Source of the DNA: Palsa-459 sp035937595
Lineage (GTDB): Bacteria > Actinomycetota > Acidimicrobiia > Acidimicrobiales > RAAP-2
DNA length: 28,660 nt
Direction: 5' to 3'
NCBI GenBank assembly: GCA_035937595.1
Contig: DASZHS010000033.1
Span: forward strand, 1-28,660
The position numbers and the translations under genes are program-made. Under the pieces are notes generated by a model. It did not search any database. It saw nothing but the letters and a program-made list of their open reading frames with translations, and had not been told where the DNA came from. Below are positions 1-6,893 of the stretch, piece after piece (position 1 is the stretch's first letter; each line of letters begins with the position of its first letter).

Positions 1-14
1 GGCCCGCCACGCGG

Positions 15-539
15 TCACGAGCCGGCGCGCTCCGCACCCCGAAGCGCCCGGGCCATGTCGCGCTCCGCGTCGCGCTTTGCAAGGTCCTGGCGCCGGTCGT
101 AGAGCTTCTTGCCCTTGGCGACGGCGAGCTCGACCTTCACCCGGCCACCGGAGAAGTAGACCCGCAGCGGGATGAGCGTCAGGGGCTGGGCGCGGGTGCG
201 CCCGAGCAGCTCGTCGATCTGGCGGCGGTGCACGAGGAGCTTGCGGCGCCGGTCCGGGTCGTGCGCGGAGAACCCGACCCCGGTCTTCCAGGGCGGGACG
301 TGGGTCTGGTACAGCCACAGCTCGCCGTCGTCGACGCGGGCGTAGCCGTCGACGATCTGGGCGGTGCCCTCGCGGAGCGACTTCACCTCGCTGCCGTGCA
401 GCACGATGCCGCACTCGACGCGGTCCAAGATGTCGTACTCGTGCCGGGCGCGACGGTTCGTCGCCACGGTGCGGTCCTGGCCGCGCGCGGCCTCCCTCGC
501 CGCGTCACGTCGCGCGATGATCCGCTTCGCCCGAGCCAT
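15..539 (-). CDS. smpB: SsrA-binding protein SmpB
   Basis: SmpB binds tmRNA and brings it to stalled ribosomes for trans-translation. The family core is clear from the VATNRRARHEYDILD segment (about residues 25-39), then GIVLHGSEVKSLREG and the C-terminal KGKKLYDRRQDLAKRD tail that acts in the ribosomal decoding centre. At 174 aa it is longer than the usual 155-160 aa because of an Arg/Ala-rich N-terminal extension of about 24 residues. The ATG at 539 is supported by a TACGCT -10 box exactly 6 nt upstream, so the mRNA is probably leaderless. It is divergent from mec, with only 35 bp between the two starts. No tmRNA gene is visible in the window. Identity is very secure; the start is likely. 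Confidence 0.96.
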   Translation of the reverse strand: MARAKRIIARRDAAREAARGQDRTVATNRRARHEYDILDRVECGIVLHGSEVKSLREGTAQIVDGYARVDDGELWLYQTHVPPWKTGVGFSAHDPDRRRKLLVHRRQIDELLGRTRAQPLTLIPLRVYFSGGRVKVELAVAKGKKLYDRRQDLAKRDAERDMARALRGAERAGS

Positions 540-545
540 CGTGCC

Positions 546-551
546 AGCGTA
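546..551 (-). promoter_or_regulatory. -10 box of smpB, leaderless type
   Basis: TACGCT on the minus strand, followed by 6 nt and the ATG at 539. That spacing puts the expected transcription start on the start codon. No convincing -35 element is seen. Confidence 0.6.
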
Positions 552-562
552 CCGACGACCTC

Positions 563-568
563 TACGCT
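563..568 (+). promoter_or_regulatory. -10 box of mec, leaderless type
   Basis: TACGCT followed by 6 nt and the GTG at 575. It uses the same hexamer as the divergent smpB promoter 11 bp away, and there is no Shine-Dalgarno sequence before the GTG. Confidence 0.6.
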
Positions 569-574
569 GCCCGC

Positions 575-979
575 GTGCTCGAGCTCCCCGCGACCGTCCG
601 CGACCGACTCGTCGCGCACTGCCTCGCCGCGATGCCGCTCGAGGGGTGCGGGCTGCTCGTCGGCGACGCCGGCGGACGCGTCGAGGACGCCGTGGGGCTG
701 CGCAACGCCGCGGCGTCCGCGCTGCGCTACGAGCTCGACGCGACGGAGCACCTCGCCGTCGACCGCGACGCGGAGCGACGGGGTCTCGAGGTGATCGGCG
801 CGTTCCACTCCCACACCCACACCGACGCCTGGCCCAGCCCGACCGACGTCGCGGCCGCCGTCGACCCCTCCTGGCACTGGGTGGTCGTGTCGCTGCGTCG
901 CAGCGACCCGGTGCTGCGGAGCTTTCGGATCGCCGGCGGGGCGATCACCGAAGAGCCGGTCTCGGTGACGGAGGATTGA
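575..979 (+). CDS. mec: JAMM/MPN metalloprotease, Mec-like (CysO-cysteine peptidase)
   Basis: A 134-aa single-domain JAMM zinc metalloprotease. The complete JAMM signature is visible: Glu23, His78-x-His80 in FHSHTHTD, then Ser88 and Asp91 in WPSPTD. In Mycobacterium the homologue Mec removes cysteine from the C-terminus of the sulfur carrier CysO after CysM has built it there. cysO and cysM lie just downstream here (1654-2900), which supports this assignment. The GTG start at 575 is set by a -10 box 6 nt upstream. The gene is separated from cysO by doxX. Because the CysO encoded here carries two residues beyond its diglycine, this protease might also trim the carrier. Fold assignment is secure; exact substrate is inferred from context. 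Confidence 0.9.
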   Translation: MLELPATVRDRLVAHCLAAMPLEGCGLLVGDAGGRVEDAVGLRNAAASALRYELDATEHLAVDRDAERRGLEVIGAFHSHTHTDAWPSPTDVAAAVDPSWHWVVVSLRRSDPVLRSFRIAGGAITEEPVSVTED

Positions 980-1034
980 CGCAGGACTAGGCGCGGGTCG
1001 CCCGCGTTCGAACGACCAGACAACGGAGGACGCC

Positions 1035-1571
1035 GTGCTCGCATCCACCCACACCGCCGCGACGACGGCGTTCGCGCTGCTGGCGCTCCGGGTCTCGCTC
1101 GGCGCGATGATCACGGCCCACGGGCTGAACCACATCTTCGGCGGCGGCAAGCTCGCCGGCACCGCGGGGTGGTTCGAGTCGCTCGGGATGCGCCCGGGAC
1201 GGCTCAACGCGCTCGCGGCCACCGCGACCGAGCTCACGAGCGGCGCGCTGCTGCTCGTGGGCCTCTTCACCCCGGTGGCGGCGGCGGAGCTGATCGCGCT
1301 GATGACGGTGGCGATCGTGACGGTGCACCGCAAGAACGGCTACTTCATCTTCCGTCCCGGCCAGGGGATCGAGTACTGCTTCACGATCGCCGTCGTGGCG
1401 GGGGTCGTGGGCGCGCTCGGGCCAGGGCGCTGGTCGCTCGACCACGCGCTCGGGATCTGGCGCTACACACGGTTCCAGGGGCTCCTGATCGCGGTGGGGC
1501 TGGGCGTCGTCGGGGCTGCCGTCCAGCTGCTCGCCGTGTGGCGGCCGCCCAAGCCGACCCCGACCGCCTGA
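1035..1571 (+). CDS. DoxX family membrane protein
   Basis: A 178-aa integral membrane protein with four to five hydrophobic segments (about residues 10-30, 55-97, 110-130 and 147-168). The early pattern LALRVSLGAMITAHGLNHIF, the GWFESLGMRPG loop and the later ATATELTSGALLLVGLFTP segment are typical of DoxX/DoxD-like proteins. Members are linked to thiol and sulfur redox or oxidative stress; in Mycobacterium a DoxX protein associates with superoxide dismutase and a thiol oxidoreductase. The start is fixed by a strong GGAGG at 1025-1029, 5 nt before the GTG. It sits between mec and cysO, where the mycobacterial locus has no such gene, so a link to cysteine or thiol metabolism is plausible but unproven. 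Confidence 0.85.
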   Translation: MLASTHTAATTAFALLALRVSLGAMITAHGLNHIFGGGKLAGTAGWFESLGMRPGRLNALAATATELTSGALLLVGLFTPVAAAELIALMTVAIVTVHRKNGYFIFRPGQGIEYCFTIAVVAGVVGALGPGRWSLDHALGIWRYTRFQGLLIAVGLGVVGAAVQLLAVWRPPKPTPTA

Positions 1572-1593
1572 CGCCGCCCAGCGCCGACGGCAT

Positions 1594-1633
1594 GGCGCCC
1601 GCGGGCGCCGGTAATATGTGACCAGATTGGTCA
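1594..1633 (+). promoter_or_regulatory. cysO promoter with two palindromes
   Basis: A 16-bp perfect palindrome GGCGCCCGCGGGCGCC (1594-1609) is followed by a strong -10 box TAATAT (1612-1617) and then a 15-bp palindrome TGACCAGATTGGTCA (1619-1633; 6-bp arms, 3-bp centre). The second covers the expected transcription start near 1624, a typical place for a repressor operator. The first could be an operator or the doxX terminator (no T-tract). This argues that cysO-cysM can be transcribed and regulated separately from mec-doxX. The regulator is unknown. Confidence 0.6.
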
Positions 1634-1653
1634 GGAATCTCGAGGAGGCTGCC

Positions 1654-1935
1654 GTGCCCGTGACCGTGCGGATCCCGACCGTGCTGCGCACGGCGACCGA
1701 CGGCCAGAAGACCGTCGCCGTCGAGGGCGCGACGGTGGGCGACGTCCTCGGCCGGCTCGCCGCGGACCACCCCGGCGTGCGCGAGCAGGTCTTCCGCACC
1801 GACGGCACGCTGCACCGCTTCTTGAACGTCTACGTGAACGACGACGACGTGCGCTACACCGGCGGGCTCGAGACGGCCGTGGCCGCCGGCGACGAGGTCA
1901 CGCTCCTGCCCGCGGTCGCCGGGGGTGCGGGGTAG
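1654..1935 (+). CDS. cysO: Ubiquitin-like sulfur carrier protein CysO
   Basis: A 93-aa MoaD/ThiS-fold (beta-grasp) sulfur carrier. In the known pathway its C-terminal thiocarboxylate gives sulfur to CysM to form CysO-cysteine, which Mec cleaves. Conserved features are VRIPTVLR at the N-terminus, LHRFLNVYVNDDDVRYTGGL in the middle, and TLLPAVAGG near the end. The GTG at 1654 is chosen because GGAGG lies 5 nt upstream and the length equals mycobacterial CysO; an in-frame GTG at 1618 lies within the promoter. Oddity: the diglycine (residues 90-91) is not terminal but followed by Ala-Gly, so it would need trimming before activation. The stop overlaps the cysM start (TAGTG). Confidence 0.92.
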   Translation: MPVTVRIPTVLRTATDGQKTVAVEGATVGDVLGRLAADHPGVREQVFRTDGTLHRFLNVYVNDDDVRYTGGLETAVAAGDEVTLLPAVAGGAG

Positions 1936-2900
1936 TGGCCCGCTACGGCTCGGTCCTCGAGCTCGTCGGCAACACGCCGATGGTGGACGTGAGCGCCCTC
2001 AGCCCGAACGACGCGGTGCGCATCTGGCTGAAGCTCGAGGGCAAGAACCCGGCGGGCTCGGTCAAGGACCGCGTCGCCGTCGCGCTCGTCGACGCCGCCG
2101 AGGAGGACGGGGTCCTCGTCCCCGGCAAGCCCGATCAGGTCCTGCTCGAGCCGTCGAGCGGCAACACCGGCATCGCGCTCGCGCTCGTGTGCCGGCTGCG
2201 CGGCTACCACCTCAAGGTCGTGCTGCCGGACAACGTGTCAAAGGAGCGCCGCCAGCTCCTCCAGGTCTTCGGGGCGGAGGTCATCGACTCGCCGGGGGCA
2301 GAGGGCTCCAACGGCGCCGTGCGCCTCGCGCGCGGCCTCGCCGTCGACCACCCCGAGTGGGTCTTCCTCTACCAGTACGCGAACCCGGCGAACCCCGCCG
2401 TGCACTACGCGACGACGGGACCCGAGATCCTCGCGGACTGCCCCGAGGTGACCCACTTCGTGGCGGGGCTCGGCACGACCGGGACCATCGTCGGGGTCGG
2501 CCGGTTCCTGAAGGACCAGCGCCCCGACGTCCAGGTCTGGGCGGTCGAGCCGCCCGCCGGCGAGCTCGTCGACGGGCTGCGCAGCCTCGACGACGGCTAC
2601 GTGCCGCCCGTGTTCACCGACGCGCACGGCGAGGCGCTCCTCGACCGGCGCATCGTCGTTCGGGCGCGCGAGTCGGTCGTCTGGACCCGCCGCCTCGCCG
2701 AGCTCGGCCTGTTCGTCGGGCTCTCCACCGGCGCGGCGATGGCCGGCGCGGTCAAGTGCGCGGCCGGGCTCCCCGAGGGCGAGGACGCCTCGATCGTGGT
2801 GCTCTCGGCCGACGACGGATGGAAGTACCTCTCGAGCGACGCGTGGGGCGGCGAGCTCGACGACGTCGTGGACCGCGCGCGCCACACGATCTACTTCTGA
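1935..2900 (+). CDS. cysM: CysO-dependent cysteine synthase CysM (O-phosphoserine sulfhydrylase type)
   Basis: A 321-aa fold-type II PLP enzyme. The PLP lysine is Lys44 in NPAGSVKDR; the substrate loop is SSGNTGI, followed by YQYANPANPAVHY and the phosphate-binding GLGTTGT. The segment around LPDNVSKERRQLL and the C-terminal ADDGWKYLSS pattern match mycobacterial CysM, which uses O-phosphoserine and CysO-thiocarboxylate instead of O-acetylserine and sulfide. Location directly after cysO, with a 1-nt TAGTG overlap (GTG start at 1935), supports CysM rather than CysK. Translation is probably coupled to cysO. Assignment to the CysO-dependent subfamily rests on context and recalled sequence similarity. 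Confidence 0.93.
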   Translation: MARYGSVLELVGNTPMVDVSALSPNDAVRIWLKLEGKNPAGSVKDRVAVALVDAAEEDGVLVPGKPDQVLLEPSSGNTGIALALVCRLRGYHLKVVLPDNVSKERRQLLQVFGAEVIDSPGAEGSNGAVRLARGLAVDHPEWVFLYQYANPANPAVHYATTGPEILADCPEVTHFVAGLGTTGTIVGVGRFLKDQRPDVQVWAVEPPAGELVDGLRSLDDGYVPPVFTDAHGEALLDRRIVVRARESVVWTRRLAELGLFVGLSTGAAMAGAVKCAAGLPEGEDASIVVLSADDGWKYLSSDAWGGELDDVVDRARHTIYF

Positions 2901-2917
2901 GCAAACCGAGCCCCACG

Positions 2918-2947
2918 TACACTCCCCGGGTGGACGCCCGTGGCTGA
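2918..2947 (+). promoter_or_regulatory. rph promoter with a possible leaderless 5-codon minigene
   Basis: TACACT (2918-2923) is followed by 6 nt and a GTG at 2930, the spacing used by leaderless genes in this window. That GTG opens a five-codon frame (Val-Asp-Ala-Arg-Gly, stop at 2945-2947) overlapping the rph start at 2940 in another frame. Either rph has a 10-nt leader without a ribosome site, or the minigene is translated first and couples to rph, or one base is wrong. Confidence 0.45.
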
Positions 2948-3695
2948 GGACCTGACCAAGCGTCGCGACGGCCGCGCCGTCGACGAGCTGCGGCCGTGGT
3001 CGATCGAGCGCAACTACACGGTCTTCGCCGCGGGCTCGGTGCTCATGACGATGGGGCGCACCAAGGTGCTCTGCACGGCGTCGGTCGAGACCGACGTCCC
3101 GCGGTGGCTGCGCGGCTCGGGCCGAGGGTGGGTCACCGCCGAGTACTCGATGCTGCCCGGGTCGACGGCCGAGCGTGCGTCGCGCGAGGCGGCGCGCGGC
3201 AAGCAGTCCGGACGGACCCAGGAGATCCAGCGCCTCGTCGGCCGCTCGCTGCGCGCGGTGACCGACCTCACCGGGCTCGCCGAGCTGCAGGTCACCGTCG
3301 ACTGCGACGTGCTCCAGGCCGACGGGGGCACCAGGACGGCGTCGATCTGCGGGGGCTACGTGGCGCTGCACGACGCGTGCACCCGGCTCGTCGCCGAGGG
3401 TCGCCTCGCCCACCACCCCCTCGTCGACCAGGTGGCCGCGATCTCGGTCGGCATCGTCGACGCCGTCGCCATGCTGGACCTGCCCTACGAGGAGGACAGC
3501 CGGGCCGACGTCGACATGAACGTCGTGATGACCGGCAAGGGGCGCTTCGTGGAGCTGCAGGGCACCGCCGAGAAGCTGGCGTTCTCGCGCGGCGAGCTCG
3601 ACGCCATGCTCGCCCTCGCCACCACGGGGATCGACGAGCTCCTGGAGGCCCAGCGCACCGCGCTCGCGGTCCCGCCCGGCCCGCAGCCCGCTTGA
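2940..3695 (+). CDS. rph: Ribonuclease PH
   Basis: A 251-aa phosphorolytic exonuclease that trims tRNA 3' ends. Family blocks are visible in order: RRDGRAVDELRPW, AAGSVLMTMGRTKVLCTASVE, RGWVTAEYSMLPGST, the SGRTQEIQRLVGRSLRA block, DCDVLQADGGTRTASICGGYVAL and DLPYEEDSRADVDMNVVMTG. The length is normal. The GTG at 2940 has no Shine-Dalgarno and lies inside an overlapping five-codon frame, so the exact start is less sure. Its stop overlaps the rdgB start (TGATG), giving a two-gene unit that also occurs in mycobacteria and many other bacteria. Confidence 0.96.
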   Translation: MAEDLTKRRDGRAVDELRPWSIERNYTVFAAGSVLMTMGRTKVLCTASVETDVPRWLRGSGRGWVTAEYSMLPGSTAERASREAARGKQSGRTQEIQRLVGRSLRAVTDLTGLAELQVTVDCDVLQADGGTRTASICGGYVALHDACTRLVAEGRLAHHPLVDQVAAISVGIVDAVAMLDLPYEEDSRADVDMNVVMTGKGRFVELQGTAEKLAFSRGELDAMLALATTGIDELLEAQRTALAVPPGPQPA

Positions 3696-4282
3696 TGCGC
3701 GTCGTCCTCGCGACGGCGAACCCGGACAAGGCGCGCGAGCTGCTCGCGATCCTGTCGGCCGCCGGCGTCGAGGTCGCCCCCCGACCCGACGGGCTGGCCG
3801 ACGTCGAGGAGACCGGGACGACGCTCGAGGAGAACGCCGGGCTCAAGGCGGCGTCCGTCGCGGGCGCCACCGGGCTCGCGGCCGTCGGTGACGACACCGG
3901 GCTCTTCGTCGACGCCCTCGACGGCGCGCCCGGGGTCTACAGCGCCCGCTACGCCGGGGCGCACGCGTCCTACGCCGACAACGTGGCGAAGCTCCTCGAC
4001 GCCCTCGAGGGCGTCGCACCGCCGCGCCGGGCGCGCTTTGCGACCGCGGCGGTCCTCGTCACGCCCGACGGCCGCCGCGTGGTGCGGCTCGGCGCGGTCC
4101 ACGGGGAGATCGCGACCGCGCCGCGCGGCGCCAACGGGTTCGGCTACGACCCGGTCTTCGTGCCCGACGAGGCCGCCGGGCGCACCCTGGCCGAGCTCGG
4201 CGACGACGAGAAGCACGCGATCAGCCACCGCGGGAGGGCGTTCCGCGCCCTGGCCGACGCGCTGCGCGCCACGGCGGACTGA
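3695..4282 (+). CDS. rdgB: Non-canonical purine NTP pyrophosphatase, RdgB/HAM1 family
   Basis: A 195-aa Ham1-like pyrophosphatase that hydrolyses dITP/XTP to the monophosphates and keeps damaged purines out of DNA. Signature positions are the N-terminal LATANPDKARELL (TxNxxK motif), EETGTTLEENAGLKA, GDDTGLFVDALDGAPGVYSARYAG, the FGYDPVF loop and the C-terminal SHRGRAF. The ATG at 3695 overlaps the rph stop, so translation is probably coupled. The 3' end faces the minus-strand gene at 4295 with only 12 nt between, which contain a small CGGC/GCCG inverted repeat. Confidence 0.96.
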   Translation: MRVVLATANPDKARELLAILSAAGVEVAPRPDGLADVEETGTTLEENAGLKAASVAGATGLAAVGDDTGLFVDALDGAPGVYSARYAGAHASYADNVAKLLDALEGVAPPRRARFATAAVLVTPDGRRVVRLGAVHGEIATAPRGANGFGYDPVFVPDEAAGRTLAELGDDEKHAISHRGRAFRALADALRATAD

Positions 4283-4294
4283 CGGCCGAGCCGG

Positions 4295-5041
4295 CTAGGT
4301 CACCGCCAGCGAGATGCGCGCGACGTCGTTGCGCCGGAGGGGGTCCGGGGCGCCGCGGATCGTGACGGCGTCGAAGAGCCGCGCGCGGTGCGCCACCGTC
4401 ACGATCGTCGTGAGCACGAAGACCCGGCTCGTCCGCGCGCCCATGCGGAACGGGCCGCACGAGACGACCCCGCGGGCGAGCTTGCAGGGGGCCGTCGCGT
4501 GCTGCAGGCGGAGCCCGCTCGGCAGGCGGTCCGTGACGAGCACGCCGTGGGCGCGGACCGCGTTCCCGTTGCTCGCGGTCACCCGCAGCGCCACGGTGTC
4601 GCCCGGTGCCGTCGAGGCCGGGGCGGCCAAAAGGACGCCGAGGTCCGTGACGAGGAACGTCGAGAGCTCCTCGAAGCCGCCCTTGCCCGAGAGCGTCGTC
4701 GCGTCCATCTCGACGGTGTGGGGACCGAGCGCGCCGGCGTGGGCGGGGAGGCGTCCCGTGCACCGCCACCTCGTGCTCGCGCCGTTGGTGGTGGTGCAGA
4801 GGCGTACCTTGTCCTTCGTCGTCACGTCGAAGAGCACCGTGAGGCGCAGGTGCTTCGGCACGCCGCTGCCCGAGACGCGCACCGCGATGCCGGGGAGCCC
4901 GAGCCGCGGAGCGAGCACGATCGTGTGCCGCGCGTGGTGCGGCGATCGGGCGGCACCGCCCGCGGGGGCGGCCACGGCGAGGGCGAGCGTGACGCCGCAC
5001 GCCGCGGCGCACCGCCAGGTGCGGAAGCGCGGCCTCAGCAC
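4295..5041 (-). CDS. Secreted or surface protein with a DUF11-like domain
   Basis: A 248-aa protein starting at the GTG at 5041, which overlaps the stop of the upstream hemolysin III-like gene (GTGCTGA). The first ~25 residues look like a signal peptide: Arg-rich start, a hydrophobic stretch ending in LALAVAAPAGGAA. Residues about 150-235 form a DUF11 (conserved-repeat) type beta domain: APGDTVALRVTASNGNA, then VTDRLPSGLRL. Such domains occur in cell-surface proteins of Actinobacteria and are thought to be structural. Four cysteines in CTTT...WRCTG and CKLARGVVSCGP could form disulfides. Specific function unknown. A longer frame extending up to 5821 exists but reads through the hemolysin III-like gene and is a shadow. 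Confidence 0.7.
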   Translation of the reverse strand: MLRPRFRTWRCAAACGVTLALAVAAPAGGAARSPHHARHTIVLAPRLGLPGIAVRVSGSGVPKHLRLTVLFDVTTKDKVRLCTTTNGASTRWRCTGRLPAHAGALGPHTVEMDATTLSGKGGFEELSTFLVTDLGVLLAAPASTAPGDTVALRVTASNGNAVRAHGVLVTDRLPSGLRLQHATAPCKLARGVVSCGPFRMGARTSRVFVLTTIVTVAHRARLFDAVTIRGAPDPLRRNDVARISLAVT

Positions 5042-5691
5042 GCCACCCTCGCGACCACGACGAAGTGGCAGGTGAACGCCGCGACCGTGCAGGCGTGGAA
5101 CAGCTCGTGGAACCCGAACGTCCGCGGCGACAGCACCGGCCGCCGGAGCGCGTAGACGACGCCGCCGGCGGTGTAGAGCACGCCGCCGAGCAGGATCAGG
5201 AAGAAGTTGACCACGCCCCCGTAGTGCCACAGCTCGGGGAACCAGAAGACCGCGGCCCACCCGAGCACGATGTACATCCCCGTGTAGAGCCAGCGCGGCG
5301 CGGTGAGGTTGACGATCGAGCCGCCGACGCTCGAGACCACGATCGCGATGGCGGCGACCCAGACGATCCACAGCAGGACCACGGCCTGGGTGCGCGGCAG
5401 GATGGCGACGGCGATGGGCGTGTAGGTGCCGGCGATGATGAGCGCGATGTTCGCGAGGTCGAGGCGGCGCAGCACGGCGACCACGCGCGGCGGCCACGTG
5501 CCGAGGTGGTACATCGCCGAGGTGCCGAACATGAGGCAGGCCGTCGCGGTGAACACCGCGACGGCGAGCCGGTTGGCATAGGTCGTGCCCTTGGCGGTGA
5601 GCACGAGGCCGCCGACGAGCGCGATCGGCGTCGTGACGAGGTGCAGCCACCCGCGGAGTCGCGGCTTGGGGGGCGCCACCGCGGCGGTCAC
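5035..5691 (-). CDS. Hemolysin III / PAQR family membrane protein
   Basis: A 218-aa integral membrane protein with about seven hydrophobic segments. Family motifs are present: GTSAMYHL near residues 54-62, RRLDLANIALIIAGTYTPIA around 85-105, and the C-terminal HELFHACTVAAFTCHF with the conserved histidines of the presumed metal site. Bacterial members (YqfA/TrhA type) affect membrane homeostasis; haemolytic activity is not implied. The GTG at 5691 has a TAGTGT -10 box exactly 6 nt upstream and no Shine-Dalgarno, so it is probably leaderless. It is the first gene of a two-gene unit with the DUF11 protein. Confidence 0.9.
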   Translation of the reverse strand: MTAAVAPPKPRLRGWLHLVTTPIALVGGLVLTAKGTTYANRLAVAVFTATACLMFGTSAMYHLGTWPPRVVAVLRRLDLANIALIIAGTYTPIAVAILPRTQAVVLLWIVWVAAIAIVVSSVGGSIVNLTAPRWLYTGMYIVLGWAAVFWFPELWHYGGVVNFFLILLGGVLYTAGGVVYALRRPVLSPRTFGFHELFHACTVAAFTCHFVVVARVAC

Positions 5692-5697
5692 GCCGCA

Positions 5698-5703
5698 ACA
5701 CTA
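5698..5703 (-). promoter_or_regulatory. -10 box of the hemolysin III-like gene, leaderless type
   Basis: TAGTGT on the minus strand, followed by 6 nt and the GTG at 5691. Confidence 0.6.
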
Positions 5704-5755
5704 GAGAGCGCCGCTGGCGCCTCGATGGACCTGCACCCCGTTCCGGTGCCGTGCG

Positions 5756-5761
5756 TAGGCT
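5756..5761 (+). promoter_or_regulatory. -10 box of the LON-domain gene, leaderless type
   Basis: TAGGCT followed by 7 nt and the GTG at 5769. It decides the start: the earlier in-frame GTG at 5751 would lie upstream of this box. Confidence 0.55.
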
Positions 5762-5768
5762 CACGACC

Positions 5769-6404
5769 GTGACCACCGCGCCGCTGGCGATGTTCCCGCT
5801 CGCCGCGGTCGTCTTCCCCACGACGGAGCTGCCGCTGCACGTCTTCGAGCGCCGCTACCAGTGCCTCACGCGCGACGTGCTCCGCGACTCGAGCGAGTTC
5901 GGCATCTGTCTCATCTCGAGGGGCAGCGAGGTCGGTGGCGGCGACGAGCGGGTGTCCGTCGGCACGAAGGTCCACATCGAGCTCGCCGCCCCGCTCGACG
6001 GCGAGCGCTGGATCCTCGTCACCCGCGGCGTCGAGCGGTTCCGGGTCGTCGAGTGGCTCGAGGACGACCCGTACCCGAGGGCGATCGTCGAGGCGATGCC
6101 GGTCGAGCGCGCCGAGGTGCCCTCCGAGATGGTTCGCGAGGCGCTCTGCGCCGTCAAGGTCCTGCGCCGCCTGCAGTCGGAGTTCACGGACGGCCTCACG
6201 AGCCCGTGCGTCGACCTGCACCTCGAGGACTCGCCCGTGTCGACCCCGTGGATGCTGTGCGCCATGAGCCCGCTGTCGCTCTGGGACCTCCAGGTCCTGT
6301 TGGAGGTGCCCGGCAACCTCGAGCGGCTCCGCCTCCTGCGCGAGCTGTGCGAGGCGAAGAGCCGGGACCTCGCGTCCGTGCTGCGCCTCGACGACGCCAC
6401 GTGA
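5769..6404 (+). CDS. LON substrate-binding domain protein
   Basis: A 211-aa protein consisting of a Lon N-terminal (substrate-binding) domain without ATPase or protease parts. Typical features are MFPLAAVVFPTTELPLHVFERRY at the start, then ICLISRGSEVGGGDERVSVGT and LVTRGVERFRVVEW. Stand-alone members are widespread in bacteria; their role is unknown, perhaps binding misfolded proteins. The start at 5769 rather than 5751 is preferred from the TAGGCT box 7 nt upstream and because the domain begins almost at once. Its stop overlaps the next gene start (GTGA), so the two are likely co-expressed. Confidence 0.88.
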   Translation: MTTAPLAMFPLAAVVFPTTELPLHVFERRYQCLTRDVLRDSSEFGICLISRGSEVGGGDERVSVGTKVHIELAAPLDGERWILVTRGVERFRVVEWLEDDPYPRAIVEAMPVERAEVPSEMVREALCAVKVLRRLQSEFTDGLTSPCVDLHLEDSPVSTPWMLCAMSPLSLWDLQVLLEVPGNLERLRLLRELCEAKSRDLASVLRLDDAT

Positions 6405-6886
6405 CGGGCGCGGCCGCCCGCATCGAGCTCATCGAGGTCGACGACGTGATCGTGGGCGCGCTGCTCGGCGGTGGCACCACGCCGCTCGACCTCGCCGTCG
6501 GGTTCCCGCGAACCGAGGACGTCCAGGCGCTGCAAGGCTTCGAGCGCGGCGCGCTGAGCTTCCTCATCGCCGTCGACGGCGTCGTCGTCGGTACCTGCGG
6601 GACGCACGGCCCGCCGAACGCCGACGGCGTCCTCGAGCTCGGGTGGGGGCTCGTCGCGTCGGCGCGGGGGAGGGGCGTCGGCACGGCGGCCGTCACCCAG
6701 CTGCTCGACCGCGCGCGGCGCCGCTACCCGACCGCGACGATCGTCGCGCACACCGAGTGGTCCGACACCGGCGCCGGGCTCCTCGCCGACAGCGCGGCCT
6801 CCGAGTCGCTCCTGGACGGCCTCGGCTTCGTGGCCGACCCGCCGCCGGACGCCCCGGGCTACCGAGCCTGGCGGCTCGCCGGCTGA
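6401..6886 (+). CDS. GNAT family N-acetyltransferase
   Basis: A 161-aa GNAT-fold acetyltransferase starting at the GTG at 6401, which overlaps the LON gene stop by four bases. The acetyl-CoA binding motif A is visible as LELGWGLVASARGRGVGTAAVTQLL (about residues 75-100, with the R/G-x-x-G-x-G/A core ARGRGVGTA). The C-terminal FVADPPPDAPGYRAWRL resembles the RimJ/AAC group of small-molecule or protein N-acetyltransferases. Substrate cannot be told. It converges on the glycerate kinase gene with a 7-nt gap. Confidence 0.85.
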   Translation: MTGAAARIELIEVDDVIVGALLGGGTTPLDLAVGFPRTEDVQALQGFERGALSFLIAVDGVVVGTCGTHGPPNADGVLELGWGLVASARGRGVGTAAVTQLLDRARRRYPTATIVAHTEWSDTGAGLLADSAASESLLDGLGFVADPPPDAPGYRAWRLAG

Positions 6887-6893
6887 CCTCGCC

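Noticed and set aside
383..1333. Long minus-strand open frame opposite mec and doxX
   Set aside because: It is a shadow in GC-rich DNA: low-complexity Arg/Ala/Pro composition, no motif, and it overlaps two well-supported genes.
1925..2947. Long plus-strand frame overlapping cysM
   Set aside because: Arg/Gly-rich shadow in another frame of the clear cysM gene.
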